Source: Xylona heveae TC161 (taxonomy: Eukaryota > Ascomycota > Xylonomycetes > Xylonales > Xylonaceae). From it: DNA of 64,000 nt. Below, in pieces: positions 34,416 through 45,454 of the stretch. The stretch is taken from NCBI RefSeq assembly GCF_001619985.1, contig NW_017264197.1, forward strand, positions 868,001 to 932,000, read 5' to 3'. Numbering within the stretch: position 1 is the first letter of the stretch; every line of letters begins with the position of its first letter. The position numbers and the translations under genes were made by a program. A model generated the notes under the pieces. The model made no database searches. It was not told where the DNA came from and saw only the letters and a list, made by a program, of their open reading frames with translations.

Positions 34416-36338
34416 CTATGCCCTAGTGACGGCATATTTACTGAAACGACGGACTCGCACGCCGTACCGGTAGAGGAGATACGGAACCGGGGCCATGATG
34501 GCACTAATGATAGCCAGAATAGTGAGCGTCCAATGGACACCAACATTTTTATAGAAAGGGATGCCGACAATTGTCATGCCGCCAGCAGCAAGGTAACGGG
34601 TGAAAGCAACAAAGCTGAGCGCCGAGGCGGCATAGATCTCGTACGAGTCGATGACATACATGTACGCGCTGATGAAAATGTTCATGACACCGTATCCAAA
34701 AAGGACAGACGAGGCGAGAGGAGACCAGAGACTGATGCTGGGATAACTAGTCCAGCCCATCCACAGCAGACTAATAGGAACAGCAGGAGCAGCACCCAGC
34801 ATCGCATACCAAAGTCTGGTCTCTGGGTGAAGCTTGAACGTCGCTCTCTCGGTTTCCGGAACCTTTTCAAATTCTGCACGCGTCCATTTGTACACAACAG
34901 GTACCAACACGACAGCTGAGAGAATGCCAATCAGCATACCGAGCCAGAGGATATTGGTCAGTCCTTGAGAGAGGCCGTGAATGTCGGAGAAGATGAACGT
35001 GTATCCATCCAGGAATGTGAAAAGGACGATATAGATCACAGTAAGATAAAGTGACATCAGGAGGATGATTGGCTCAGTCCATGTCAGAACGAACGGACGG
35101 TAAACGGCAGTCATAAGACGCTGCAACAGAGTCGTCGTGCGGATTTCCATCTCCGACCGGAATCGATCATCGCCCGTGAGCTCGCGGTAGTGTTTCGCTT
35201 TCCAGCTCAACAGCAATGGTGCATATGTCTCTGGCTGGAAGAAAAAGACAATACTCAGCACTAGCCCGCCAATAATGAGCATGATCCATTCTGACCACCG
35301 CCAGCTTATAGCCCCGGGTCCAATATAACTTCCAATTACAGGTCCCAGGACCGGCCCACCGAAACCGGCAATAGCAAAGAGGGGGAATCCAAATGTCTTT
35401 TCTAACGGATCCCACAAATCTGCTACTGTTCCGCCGGCGCAGGTCAGTGGCGTGGACCCAAAGAAACCCGCGAGGAAACGGAATATGATCTGCGCGCCAA
35501 TGTTGGGCGCCAGTGCCGACGCCATAATCCAGATCATGAAGAGGAGCATGGTGCTCATGTACACTGCGTTGCGACCAAATGTTTCCGAGAAGGGTCCGGC
35601 GAACAAGGCGCCGCAGCCGAAGCCCATCAAGAACATGCCTACGAAGAACAACATAGTTAGCTTAACTCCAGGTCCAAAAAAAGACACAATAATTTTTTTT
35701 TTTTATTTTTCTATTTTTTTTTTTTTCAACTTACCTGTTGCCAGAGATCCAGCGACGTCGCTTACGCCAAATTCCGCAGCGGACTGGGGGAGAACCGCCG
35801 AGTCAATGGATGATGCTGCCGTGACAGCAATGGCGATACAAGAAACAACAAGCGTGGCCGCGACACGTCGTGGTATGCTCCAATTGTGTGGCTTCAGCGG
35901 GTCATTGTCGCCTTCCCATCCCACCACGAAAACCTTGCCTTCTCCTCCTTCGTCGGGCGTTCTATCCCGGGCATGGATTCCCGTCAAACTGTGGCCGAGA
36001 GCAGTGCGCCCCGTGTAGCGCGTCTTCACGGTGGCAACTCGATCCATGGACTCTCCCGAGGATGATGATGACGACGAATCATCATCTTCTTTATCTTCAC
36101 TTTCACCTTCCTTCTCTTCCAGTTCGTCTTCGGTGTGTTGCCCGTCACGGTGGGCAAAGTCGCGGTTTTCTGATTCTGGAGGGATCACTATGGGGTCGTC
36201 ATTTCGTGGGGCTTGGTTGTCGAGTTTCTCCTCGTGAGGGGGGTGCGAGAGAGTCAAGCGCGAGGCCTTTTCTTGATCGCGCTCAAGCTGCTTCTTTGCG
36301 GCTTGCGCAAATCGGCGATATTGCAGATATGACTGCAT
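34416..36338 (-). CDS. MFS transporter, DHA1 (drug/polyamine:H+ antiporter) type
   Basis: Plasma-membrane proton antiporter; substrate unknown. Two exons (36338-35735 and 35638-34416) give 608 aa. Residues 1-150 are a hydrophilic cytosolic tail with an acidic block (EDELEEKEGESEDKEDDD) followed by seven serines, a plausible CK2 target. The membrane part starts at PHNWSIPRRVAATLVVSCIA, the usual DHA1 entry. The loop 2-3 motif A variant is GPFSETFGRNAVY. AGFFGSTPLTCAGGTVADLW, GPVLGPVIGSYIG (motif C region) and 12 likely helices match the Tpo1/Flu1 subfamily. The 96 nt intron is full of A runs in the transcript. No regulator or biosynthetic genes flank it, except a decayed TIM-barrel gene about 1.4 kb upstream. 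Confidence 0.92.
35695..35727. repeat. T-rich homopolymer tract in the MFS intron
   Basis: Nearly pure T on the plus strand (A in the transcript), just after the donor of the MFS intron. The intron still has a CTAAC branch-like site and a TAG acceptor. Confidence 0.75.
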
Positions 36339-37762
36339 TTTCCCTTGTCAACTCTCCTCCAATAAAGTTTGACGAAACAAACGCAGAATTCGTCTATTTG
36401 AGGAAAACACGATTCACTTGCGGCGTTGCCTGGGTTCTATGTAACAATCTAAACTCAAATAAGTGACGGTCTAGGATGGCATCAATTGAATATATAAGAG
36501 AAGGCTGCCAGCAGTCTTCGAGTGGGTATGTTGGAATTTCTTGGGCTTGGGAACCACCATATATTTCGAAAGGTCCGAAAACATGACGTTACCCCCGGTC
36601 ACATTTTTTTGTTGTCTTTAGTTTCTGCTGCAAATTACTAATAATTCACTATCCACAAACTTAAACATTTGCTGTGCCGCCTAAGTTACTGCGACACGGC
36701 CCGGGGTCTTAGACTAGCCAGAAATGCAAGTAATGGAGCTCCCCAGCTCAGAAGTTGGTTGGTTGTCTGTCTCCAACGTGGTTGTGATCGCTGTTGACAT
36801 CTCTGACTCAATGGCATTTTTTTGCGGACTCTGCGCCGGTTTACCGAATTTTCGCCGAACTGAAAAAAAGAAGCTTAAAACCGAAAACCGAGACTGACGG
36901 ACGTCAGAACCGAGATTTCAGCCAATCGATGCTGTTATTCTTGTCTTATCTGAGCCATCTGCCTCCGGAATTCATGGCAAAACGACACGGGTAATCGGCA
37001 TGCTCGTGCCTATCTCTCAACGACCGGAGTTAATGGGACAACGGGAGCACCCTTTGGCCCAATCATATTACACCCTCGCACGCTGAGTGTCAATAGGGAA
37101 ATGTCATCCCCCCTCTTTGGGCTCTACTAAACCCCACACAACTGCATCGTTGGAGCCTCGGAGCTCCACACCGGAAGGCGGAAAGCAGCTCTTTAGAATC
37201 ATACAATCGATGAGCTTAATGCTTACCTGCCAAGATGCTGGCCGCGTTGACTTGCATCCCCGCAGGCTCATTGTCAATTAGTAAGTTATATGTGGCGGAA
37301 GGCCATGCTGCATCCTCGGGGGCTGGGTCATCCGGCTGTCAGTCTGTCATGCCATTCTTCTATAATCCGTATTCGTAATCTCTGTGCTTTGTTTTTTCGA
37401 TTTTATGTCTTTACGTCTTTGCAGATTATGTAATTGTCAGAGACCTTTTGCTATGAACGGTCTATTGAATTAAATGTATAGTTCTTTTTTTTTTCCCTGG
37501 TTTCATGTCTATTGTCAAACAATAGCTGCATTTTACTTGGTAGGATACGCTCGCTCAGTTCCGACTGTGTGCAATGCCAATTTTATTTTCCCCGCTCAAG
37601 ATTTTGCAATTATTCTGTCAGCCACCCAAGTCCTTACCAAGTTTCCTATCACCTCCGTGAAGCGAGGCTGCGCAACAGTCTCCATTGGTTCCCCTGCACC
37701 AGATGGTTAATTGCGATTAGCGGACAGGTTATCCGCGATTGCTACAGCAGGATTAACACGCA
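36339..37762. other. Intergenic upstream of the MFS gene
   Basis: 1.4 kb with no supported gene. It contains the MFS promoter on the minus strand. Composition is ordinary, with no clear repeats. Confidence 0.45.
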
Positions 37763-38366
37763 TTGAACTTGCAATATGGGATCTCCGGCCTTCCCTTCAA
37801 TTTTCTGGAAAAGAAAATAAGTTCAAAAGACTATGGCGATTTATGCATGGCAGGAGAACGTGTCGGGAAAATGTGCAGAGAGGCGGATTTGGAGATCTCG
37901 GTCATGGTCTCGGCATCTTGTACTGGAATAGAAGGCTGGCCCGCCGCAGGTCAAGAGGAGAAGTACGCGTCTGATACGATTAGGGGATAGATCGGCTTGA
38001 TGCAGGCTGTTGGGACAGATATTCTTCTCGTAAGCACGATATATTAATACCGAGGATAGATTTTGTTGATGTTTTTTTTTTTTTTTTCTAAGAAAAAAAA
38101 AAAAAGGGGGTTAAAAAATAAATTAGAATAAAAAGGGAGTTAAATGCCAAGTGCTAAATCCTCTTACAGGTTGCCGCCTCCGATGCAGATGGCATAGCTC
38201 CAGGTAGCTCTGAAGAAGAACTTGCGCAAGACCTTGCTACAGCTTGCTGTGCAGGATTCCAGGTTGCCTACGAGAACACAGTTGGATTACACATGCTCCG
38301 ACTGCCGATTTGGCCAAAACAATACCACCACAGGGATCCACATTTTACAGATTTCGGAAATATATA
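37763..38366 (+). pseudogene. Decayed sugar-phosphate isomerase/epimerase-like TIM-barrel gene
   Basis: Two adjoining open segments read like the AP-endonuclease-2-like TIM-barrel family that includes 3-dehydroshikimate dehydratases. First: AGERVGKMCREADLEISVMV, then GIEGWPA and, after a TAG at 37988, IGLMQAVGTDILL. Second: from 38170, ASDADGIAPGSS, EELAQDLAT and GFQVAYENTVG, as in family members with a YEN motif. The two halves are joined in phase by an apparent intron (GTAAGC donor at 38030, TTACAG acceptor at 38164-38169) that now carries a T16 run. The N-terminal barrel strands and the whole C-terminal half are not found. I infer a pseudogene; assignment is from remembered motifs only. 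Confidence 0.5.
38072..38105. repeat. T16/A13 inverted homopolymer pair
   Basis: T16 (38072-38087) and A13 (38093-38105) are separated by five bases and could form an A/T stem-loop. They lie inside the remnant intron of the TIM-barrel relic. Confidence 0.75.
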
Positions 38367-39460
38367 AGCCGTTTTGGCCACTCAACTCTGCAAATATAAA
38401 CAAAAATAGACCAAGAGGGCGGTGGGCGATGAAATATCGGCCTTTGCCTTTCCACACCCAAGGCTATTTGCCCGTTATTGATGGTGGCACGTGCCGTGCT
38501 TAAAACGGGTTTCAGAGGGTGGTACTCCGCTGACATTTTTGAGGGGGGAGGAAGAAGAGTTCCTCGTTTGGACAGCGCAGAGAAGCAGGCAATGGATGGC
38601 ATGACTGCACTTGATTAGGTCCATGACGCTTGAGTTGATGCACAGTAACCCAATCAATGTTCAGGAAATTAGAATGACAAATGGAGAGAGAGCTTGTTCC
38701 TTAAAGAGAGGGATGGGAGCCAGTCAGAAGAGCGTTAATTGTGTTTACATGAACCTATCTTCAAGATGTTACATGAAGTCAAATAACTTGCTTCTTATTC
38801 GACGGGAGAGCACTCATTGTCTTTCATTAGACACTCAAAGAGCCAATCCGAATGATTGTAATAATGTTTACGAATGCTAAGGACTGTCAGAATCCAGGCA
38901 TGAGTGCTAATACATTCGATCTCATTCGATCAAGACCCTATTGCTGGCTCTAAGAGGAGGGCGTGAGCCAATCGGGGACTCTGTAAAAGTGTTTACGCAG
39001 AGATTGTCATGACAGAAGTTTGATTTCTTGCATCGATCCGCAGTCATCAGCATTCCGACGCGTCTTATAGGACAGAACTGCGGAAACTAATGCCGTACAG
39101 GCCAATCTTAGCTGGTCGAAAGGCTGGAGCGAGGCGGAGTGGAGTGAGAAGAAACCAGGAACAGCCCACTGCCGGATCCACCTTCCCCAGCTTTTCTCGC
39201 CTCCCACGTGGCCGGCGACCAATCAGCGCTCGTCTGTTTCTAATCATCTCATGACATATTTGTGCCTCCAAACCTTATAATAAAGTATAAGTATTGAGAG
39301 CGATGACCTTGTGATTTCAGATCATCAGCTCTCAAGTTCTTCCGTTTTAAACAAATTCGACGAATCTCCGAAAGACGATTTTCACCTTCAGCCGCTTTAC
39401 CGTTAGCACTTCGCTATAAACCAAAGTTCAACTTCACTTCGACAATCCTAAACAGACAAA
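38367..39460. promoter_or_regulatory. Upstream region of the Cys-rich gene
   Basis: No gene supported. The last 200 nt look like a promoter and leader: a CACGTG site (39205-39210), an A/T-rich TATA-like stretch near 39276-39292 and a pyrimidine/A-rich leader. One match to the yeast Ace1-type copper site pattern (CTATTGCTGG, 38938-38947) is present, but a single match at 500 bp is weak. Confidence 0.35.
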
Positions 39461-39917
39461 ATGGTCGTCCCTACTACCTGCTGCGGCCGTGACGGTCAGG
39501 GCTGCATTTGCGCCTCTGAGGCCAAGTGCTCTTGCGGCTCTCACTCTGCTCTCCACTGCACGTGTGATAAGGCTGCTACTGAGAACACAATCTCTGGTGC
39601 TCGTTGCTCATGCCGTATGTTAAATCCTTGGGAAGACATTGGTCCTCCAAATTATCAGAGAGAATTTGGTCTGACTCAATATTTAGGTGCTCGTGCTCAG
39701 GGCCAGTGCAATTGCCACCGTGCTGCGACCGAGAACAAGACCATAACTGGTGATGCTTGCGCCTGCGGTCAGAGACAAGCTGGTATGTGCAGATCGGTTT
39801 TCACCATGGCTTGATCATCTTCTTACGAGTTTCTTTTTAGGTGCTTGCACTTGCGAGAAGGCCGTTGATGGCGGACTCTTGCCCACCGAGACCGACTTCA
39901 CCACTGTCAAGGCATAA
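39461..39917 (+). CDS. Cysteine-rich metallothionein-like protein (DUF7871-like)
   Basis: Probable soluble metal-binding (copper) protein. Exons 39461-39614, 39687-39782 and 39841-39917 give 108 aa with 16 cysteines: one CC near the start (VPTTCCGRDG) and seven CxC pairs (CIC, CSC, CTC, CSC, CNC, CAC, CTC). These fall in modules of about 20 residues sharing an ATENT/ATENK sequence, so the protein grew by internal duplication. It ends PTETDFTTVKA. No signal peptide or membrane segment. This resembles a conserved fungal family linked to copper resistance (CrdA-like), recalled not searched. Intron 1 (72 nt) is in frame and stop-free, so unspliced RNA would insert 24 Cys-free residues between modules. 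Confidence 0.85.
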
Positions 39918-40966
39918 ATCTGTCGACGTATATTTGCAAATGTTTTTGGCAGAAACGCCAGCTTATCTCTACAAAAGCGAACACATTCGGAAGGCGGTTG
40001 GGTGATGATTTTTTAAATATTTACAAGGTGGCGTTGCGACGAGCTCAGGCATTTGGGATAAGAAGTTTTTCACGGGACGATATTCTAGTTGATTTTCTTT
40101 TCAGTTTTCTCGTCTTAATCCCAATGGCGGGATGATTCATATTTGAAAGTTATTTTTCTAAGAAGATACCAAATTGAGATTATTCGTTCCAATTAGACTT
40201 TTGAACAGTAGCTTAAATATCCTAAATGGCGTTAAGTGTCATATGTGAATTGTCTGGCGCTATAGATGTTGCTGCCTCCTTGGGATGAGGGGCGATGAGG
40301 GGCAATGAGGGGCTACAGGAACGTCTAGACTCTCAGATCACTAAACTTTCCTAAAGAAGAAAAGAATCGGTGCACGGATGGAGTTAAATGCCGATGGTCT
40401 CAATGAGGATTAGCGCGCTGGCTCTCCGCTCCCATGCACGGAACAAGAACTATGCTTCCATCAATCGATTCAATCGAATAATCAGCTTGCTGAAGCCACA
40501 AAGGTCTCACTTTTATCCTGTCTCAGATCGGGGAGGCGGAGAAACTGATTGATTTTCTCATTACCGAAAGGTTGTTCGTTATTCACACACCAAAAAATTC
40601 TCCACCGAAAGCCGATCGACCCGTTTTGCAGCTCAGGAGAGATAGGGGTTACCAGGGTTACCATGTGCGATCATACCCGAACCTTGCGGATTTGACTGTA
40701 GCACCTGGAGATTGGACTTTCAACTATTACAACTGCCTTGCATTTTTTCCGGTTGACATCAGTGCTTTGAGCGCTGTAAATCGATCTCTAAAAGACGCAA
40801 TTTCGACCTGGGATCCGCCGCCGCAAACTTTCCCGCGTCGCTGACGGAATCACGTTTCGGGTGCACCGCCCTGTCTTCCGCACCGAACCCAGGACTGGAA
40901 CGCAGCATAACAGAGCACAATTGCTTGGTCTACAAACGCTCGTAGAAGCGTTGAAATAGCGGCAAG
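39918..40966. other. Intergenic between the Cys-rich gene and AP-2 alpha
   Basis: 1.05 kb without a supported gene. It contains a 10 bp direct repeat (GATGAGGGGC three times, 40284-40313, last copy one mismatch) whose AGGGG cores match stress-response elements. Confidence 0.45.
40284..40313. repeat. Three tandem 10 bp units with AGGGG cores
   Basis: Two identical GATGAGGGGC units and one with a single change. AGGGG is the Msn2/4-type STRE core in yeasts; here it lies about 650 bp upstream of AP-2 alpha and 370 bp beyond the Cys-rich gene. Confidence 0.6.
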
Positions 40967-43900
40967 ATGTCGTCGATGCGAGGTGGGTTGCAAAGAAATG
41001 CAGTACAGGGATAAGCCGCGATGAAGGTGCTAAGGGTTGTATAGGTCTTGTGCAATTCATTGCGGATCTTCGAAATGCTAGAGCCCGGGAGTTGGAGGAG
41101 AAGCGAATCAATAAGGAACTGGCAAATATAAGGTGAGTGGGGGCAAAACAGGTCCTTTTGGGTTTGCACAGGCTAATTGATTTCACGGCAGACAAAAGTT
41201 TAATGGTATGGTTTGCTTATCTGGGGGCAACGCATTGAAAGTCTAACGTGCAACAGACGGAAATCTCAATGGATATCATAAAAAGAAATATGTTTGCAAG
41301 GTGAGACCTGCAGACGACCTCGGACATGGTAACGCGACCTTATTCTAACGGGAATCAAAATAGCTCTTGTACATTTACATTCTTGGCTGGAATGTCGATT
41401 TTGGTCACCTGGAAGCCGTCAATCTTATCTCCGCGACCAAATATTCCGAAAAGCAGATTGGATATCTGGCGGTCACACTCTTCTTCCACGAGCAGCATGA
41501 ACTACTTCATCTTGTCGTGAACAGCATTCGCAAGGACTTGTTGGACTACAATGAGCTGAATAATTGCTTGGCACTACATGCAATTGCCAATGTTGGTGGT
41601 AGAGAGATGGGCGAGGCATTGAGCGCCGATGTACACCGTTTATTAATTTCGCCGTGGGTTACAAATCTAAGCGTGGGATGACGCTGTGGCTGTTGCTGAT
41701 TGGAGTTATAGGACATCAAAAGCTTTCGTTAAGAAAAAGGCCGCATTGACATTGCTGCGACTATATCGCAAATATCCTGGTATTGTGCAGCTGGAATGGG
41801 CAGAGCGAATCATTTCGCTCATGGACGATCCTGATATGGGCGTGGCCCTTTCGGTCACTTCGTTGGTCATGGCTTTAGCGCAGGACAACCTCGACCAGTA
41901 CAAGGGATGCTATGTCAAAGCGGCTAGAAGATTGAAGAAGATTGTTGTGGATAAGGATTATGCGCCAGACTACCTTTACTATAAGGTACCTTGTCCGTGG
42001 ATCCAGGTTAAGCTTCTGAGGCTGCTACAATATTACCCCCCTTCTGGTATGTCTTGTCCAACTTAAGCTGTTGCTTAGGACGTGTCGTTTTGGGAATAGC
42101 CAAGCTGATTTATATTTTGTAGAGGACACTCATGTGCGTAGTCTGATCAGGGAGGGGCTGCAAACGATATTGGATGCTGCCATGGAGATGCCCAAGAACG
42201 TCCAACAGAACAATGCTCAAAATGCCGTTCTCTTTGAGGCTATAAATCTGATCATTCACCTCGATACGGAGCATGATTTGATGGTACAAGTCTCTTCGCG
42301 ACTTGGTAAATTCATCCAGTCGAGGGAGACAAACGTCAGATATCTTGGTCTCGAAGCAATGACCCATCTCGCCGCGCGATCAGAGACTTTGGATCCTATC
42401 AAGCGACACCAGAACATTATTATTGGTTCTCTCCGGGACAGGGACATTAGTGTGCGTCGAAAGGGTCTTGATCTCCTTTACAGCATGTGCGACGCCTCCA
42501 ATTCCCAGCCGATTGTCTCGGAGCTACTGAAATATCTTCAAAACGCCGACTACGCTATCCGCGAAGAGATGGTACTCAAGATTGCCATTTTGACGGAAAA
42601 GTATGCTACGGATGTACAGTGGTATGTTGACATATCGCTTCGGCTGATTGCAATGGCTGGCGATCATGTCAGCGACGAGGTGTGGCAGCGTGTCATCCAA
42701 ATCGTTACGAATAACGAAGAACTTCAAGTTTATGCTGCGCAGAATATTCTGCAGTACGTCAAAGCGGACCATTGCCATGAGACCCTTGTCAAGATTGGTG
42801 CGTATCTACTGGGAGAATTCGGTCATCTTATCGCCGACAGCCCGGGTTGCTCTCCGATCGAACAGTTCTTAGCGCTGCAGGCCAAGTTTCAGAGCTGTTC
42901 AACAAGTACGAAAGCAATGCTCCTGTCCTCCTTTATCAAGTTTGTCAACCTATTCCCTGAGATTAAGCCACAGCTGCTGCAAGTATTCAAAGCCTATAGT
43001 CATACTTTGGACTCGGAATTGCAGCAGCGGGCATGCGAGTACTTGACTCTGGCGACTCTTCCAACAGACGATCTTTTGCGAACAGTATGTGACGAGATGC
43101 CACCCTTTCCTGAGCGGACATCAGCATTACTTTCTCGGCTCCATCAAAAACACGCAGGCACAAGCGACAAACGGACATGGGTCATTGGTGGAAAAGATGC
43201 GAATGCGGACCCAGCTGAATTCAATTTGGTGCAAAACACTGGTCTCAAGCGATCATTCACCAACGCGGGAGCCGCAGCCAAAGCGAACGGCAAACCAGCA
43301 GCTCTTGCTCCATCCGCAACAAATGGAACCAGTACTTCTCTGGCGAAGGATCTTGCGGGCCTGGATCTCAGCGCTGATACGCCGACAAGTTCCCAGGCGC
43401 CAAACCTTGCCAGCGCCGCACATCTCAGTCCCGACTGGCAGATTGGTTACAACCGCCTACTGCTGCGCCCAGAGGGTGTGCTTTACGAAGACGTGCAAAT
43501 CCAAGTGGGGCTGCGGTCCGAATATCGCGGTCAAATAGGCTGCGTGATTTTGTATTTTACCAACAAGTCTTCTGCTGCAATCGGGTCCTTTACGACAACC
43601 ATTGATAACCGCTCCGCCGACCTTTTGAAAATCGACACCAAACAGCTTCCCGACGAAACCATTTACCCTGATGGCCAAGCGCAGCAGATGATCATGTTTG
43701 AAGCAAAAGGACTCTTTACTGACCCGCCCACCATTCGCATCTCATATCTCGCAGGCGCTCTACAAGCCCTCACTCTCCAGCTGCCCGTCGTGCCACACAA
43801 GTTTATGGATGCCGCTGGATTGAACGCGGAAGACTTTTTCAAACGGTGGCGCCAGATTGGCGGACCCCCGCGCGAGGCACAAAAGGTGTTTGGTCTCGTG

Positions 43901-44389
43901 GGCAAAGGTCGCACGATTGATCCGGTCTTCACAAGAAACGTTGTCGAGGGATTCAAATGGGGCGTTCTCGATGGAGTAGACCCTATTCCAAAGAATCTCG
44001 TGGGCGCTAGTGTTTTGCATACGAGCGAGGGCGGCAAATTTGGATGTCTCATGAGGCTGGAGCCTAATTTTGAGACCAAGGTGCGTTCATTTTATTTCCT
44101 GAACTTTGAACTTTCTTACTCCGCTCCTCTCTTTTCTTTCCTTTTCCTTTCCTTTTCTTTTCCTTTTTCCCCCTCTCTTTTTCTCTTTTTTTTGGTTTGA
44201 TTTCGAGGCCCTTTACGGCCAAAGATGTTGCTTTGTTGCTCTGAATTTTTATTTGCTGACAACCTGTAACAGATGTACCGACTGACTATCCGAGCCACGG
44301 ATGAAAATGTCCCAGAATGCTTGCTCAAGGCCATGGTCGATCGACTTGCGCAGGGTATATCTGCGGATGGTATGGCCAATGGTCGCTAA
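40967..44389 (+). CDS. AP-2 adaptor complex subunit alpha
   Basis: Large subunit of the plasma-membrane clathrin adaptor, binding PI(4,5)P2 and cargo. Exons 40967-40982, 41045-41132, 41192-41205, 41257-41300, 41364-41653, 41712-42046, 42123-44080 and 44273-44389 give 953 aa. The start MSSMRGLVQFIADLRNARAR and KELANIRQKFNDGNLNGYHK is the family N-terminus, including the basic patch. The Adaptin_N armadillo trunk follows (YSEKQIGYLAVTLFFHEQHE, RLYRKYPGIVQLEWAERIIS). After a linker rich in Ala/Ser comes the ear (DWQIGYNRLLLRPEGVLYED, GCVILYFTNKSSAAIGSF) and the platform domain (AEDFFKRWRQIGGPPREAQ). Exon 3 is only 14 nt and exon 1 only 16 nt, but both are needed to spell RQKFND and MSSMRG. The last intron is 192 nt and CT-rich. 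Confidence 0.95.
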
Positions 44390-44479
44390 GATCCATTCAA
44401 GCTGTTCACCTTTAATTATAGCTGTTTTTTTTATTCAATATTGTAGCTGTAGCTGTCATTTATATAAGCCCATGGGATC

Positions 44480-44765
44480 TTTCTTTCTTTTCTTTTTATG
44501 TTGCTCTTTTCCCTTTTCTCGTTTTCCCCCCCCCCTCCCCTATAACGTCGTTGTCGTTGTCCATTCTGGCTTAGCTATCATTGTAGGAGTTTTTTTCTTT
44601 CCTTTCCTTTCCTTTTCTTTTCCTTCTTCCCCTTTTCTTTTTTATTTTATTTTATTTCATCTTCCCCCCTTTCTCCTTTGTCCTTTCCCCTTTCTCCTTT
44701 TCTCCTATCCTCTTTTCCCTTATCGCCTTTCTCCTTCTCCTTCTTCTTCTTCTTCTCTTCTTCTT
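44480..44765. repeat. Long CT-rich low-complexity tract
   Basis: About 285 nt of C/T-dominated sequence in the AP-2 alpha 3' flank. A similar short tract occurs in the last AP-2 alpha intron. Confidence 0.75.
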
Positions 44766-44921
44766 GAGGCCTTGGCAGAAATCATCTCAGATTATATACC
44801 GTTATCTTACAAAATAACTTTTTAATTTCCTCCCTTTACTCATTCTTCGTTTCTCCTCTTTTCCAAATCATTTTCGTTGTTTGATCATTAATTTGTTACT
44901 TCCATTCGGTCCAACAAAACG

Positions 44922-44922
<1 letters not shown>

Positions 44923-44958
<36 letters not shown>
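44923..44958. repeat. (CAA)12 microsatellite
   Basis: Twelve uninterrupted CAA units about 530 nt beyond the AP-2 alpha stop codon. Not in a supported reading frame. Confidence 0.9.
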
Positions 44959-45454
44959 CTCACATCAGCATGTTTTTACACAGATGCAAGGCTTGCTAGC
45001 GAGCAAGCAAGCAAGCACGCTAGAATATCTATTGTACTGCATGCAGCATGCATTTACCGTGTAGTAACTAGAGTTATTTTGAAATTTCTGACTTGTTGTT
45101 GTATACTGCACACACACTGAACGCTGCACGCTGAATACTGGACACTGGACACGTACAGACTAGCGATTGATGTCATGATATAAAAAAAAAGATTTCTTTT
45201 TAAAAAAAAAATTAAAGCTCGAATGATATGGTATATAAGGTAAGGTAATGAAACAACACTTCTTACGGAAAGGAAGAAAGAGGTTCAAAAACTTTTTTGT
45301 CGTGACGCCCAGCTCGTTCGCGGATTGGGATTGGGAAAGCGCAATCAATCGTTTTTTGCAAAGAAGTCTGATCTGAGCCGAACGCCTTGCGCCTGTAGAA
45401 TCGCCTTGCACCTTTTTCCTCGATCGAATAAAAAAAGAAGAAGAAAAAAAAAGG

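Larger units (their letters stand above)
44390..45454. other. Convergent 3' region of AP-2 alpha and the PLP protein gene
   Basis: 1.07 kb of very biased sequence: a CT-rich tract (about 44480-44765), a (CAA)12 microsatellite, and A runs near 45182-45212. No supported gene; open frames here are compositional. Confidence 0.55.

Noticed and set aside
38938-38947. Ace1-type copper response element for the Cys-rich gene
   Set aside because: A single degenerate match 500 bp upstream is expected by chance.
40788-41195. 135-codon minus-strand frame
   Set aside because: Antisense to the first AP-2 alpha exons and introns, which are firmly supported.
44301-44825. 174-codon plus-strand frame rich in Phe/Leu/Pro/Ser
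   Set aside because: Begins inside the last AP-2 alpha exon in another frame and runs on through the CT-rich tract; a compositional artefact.
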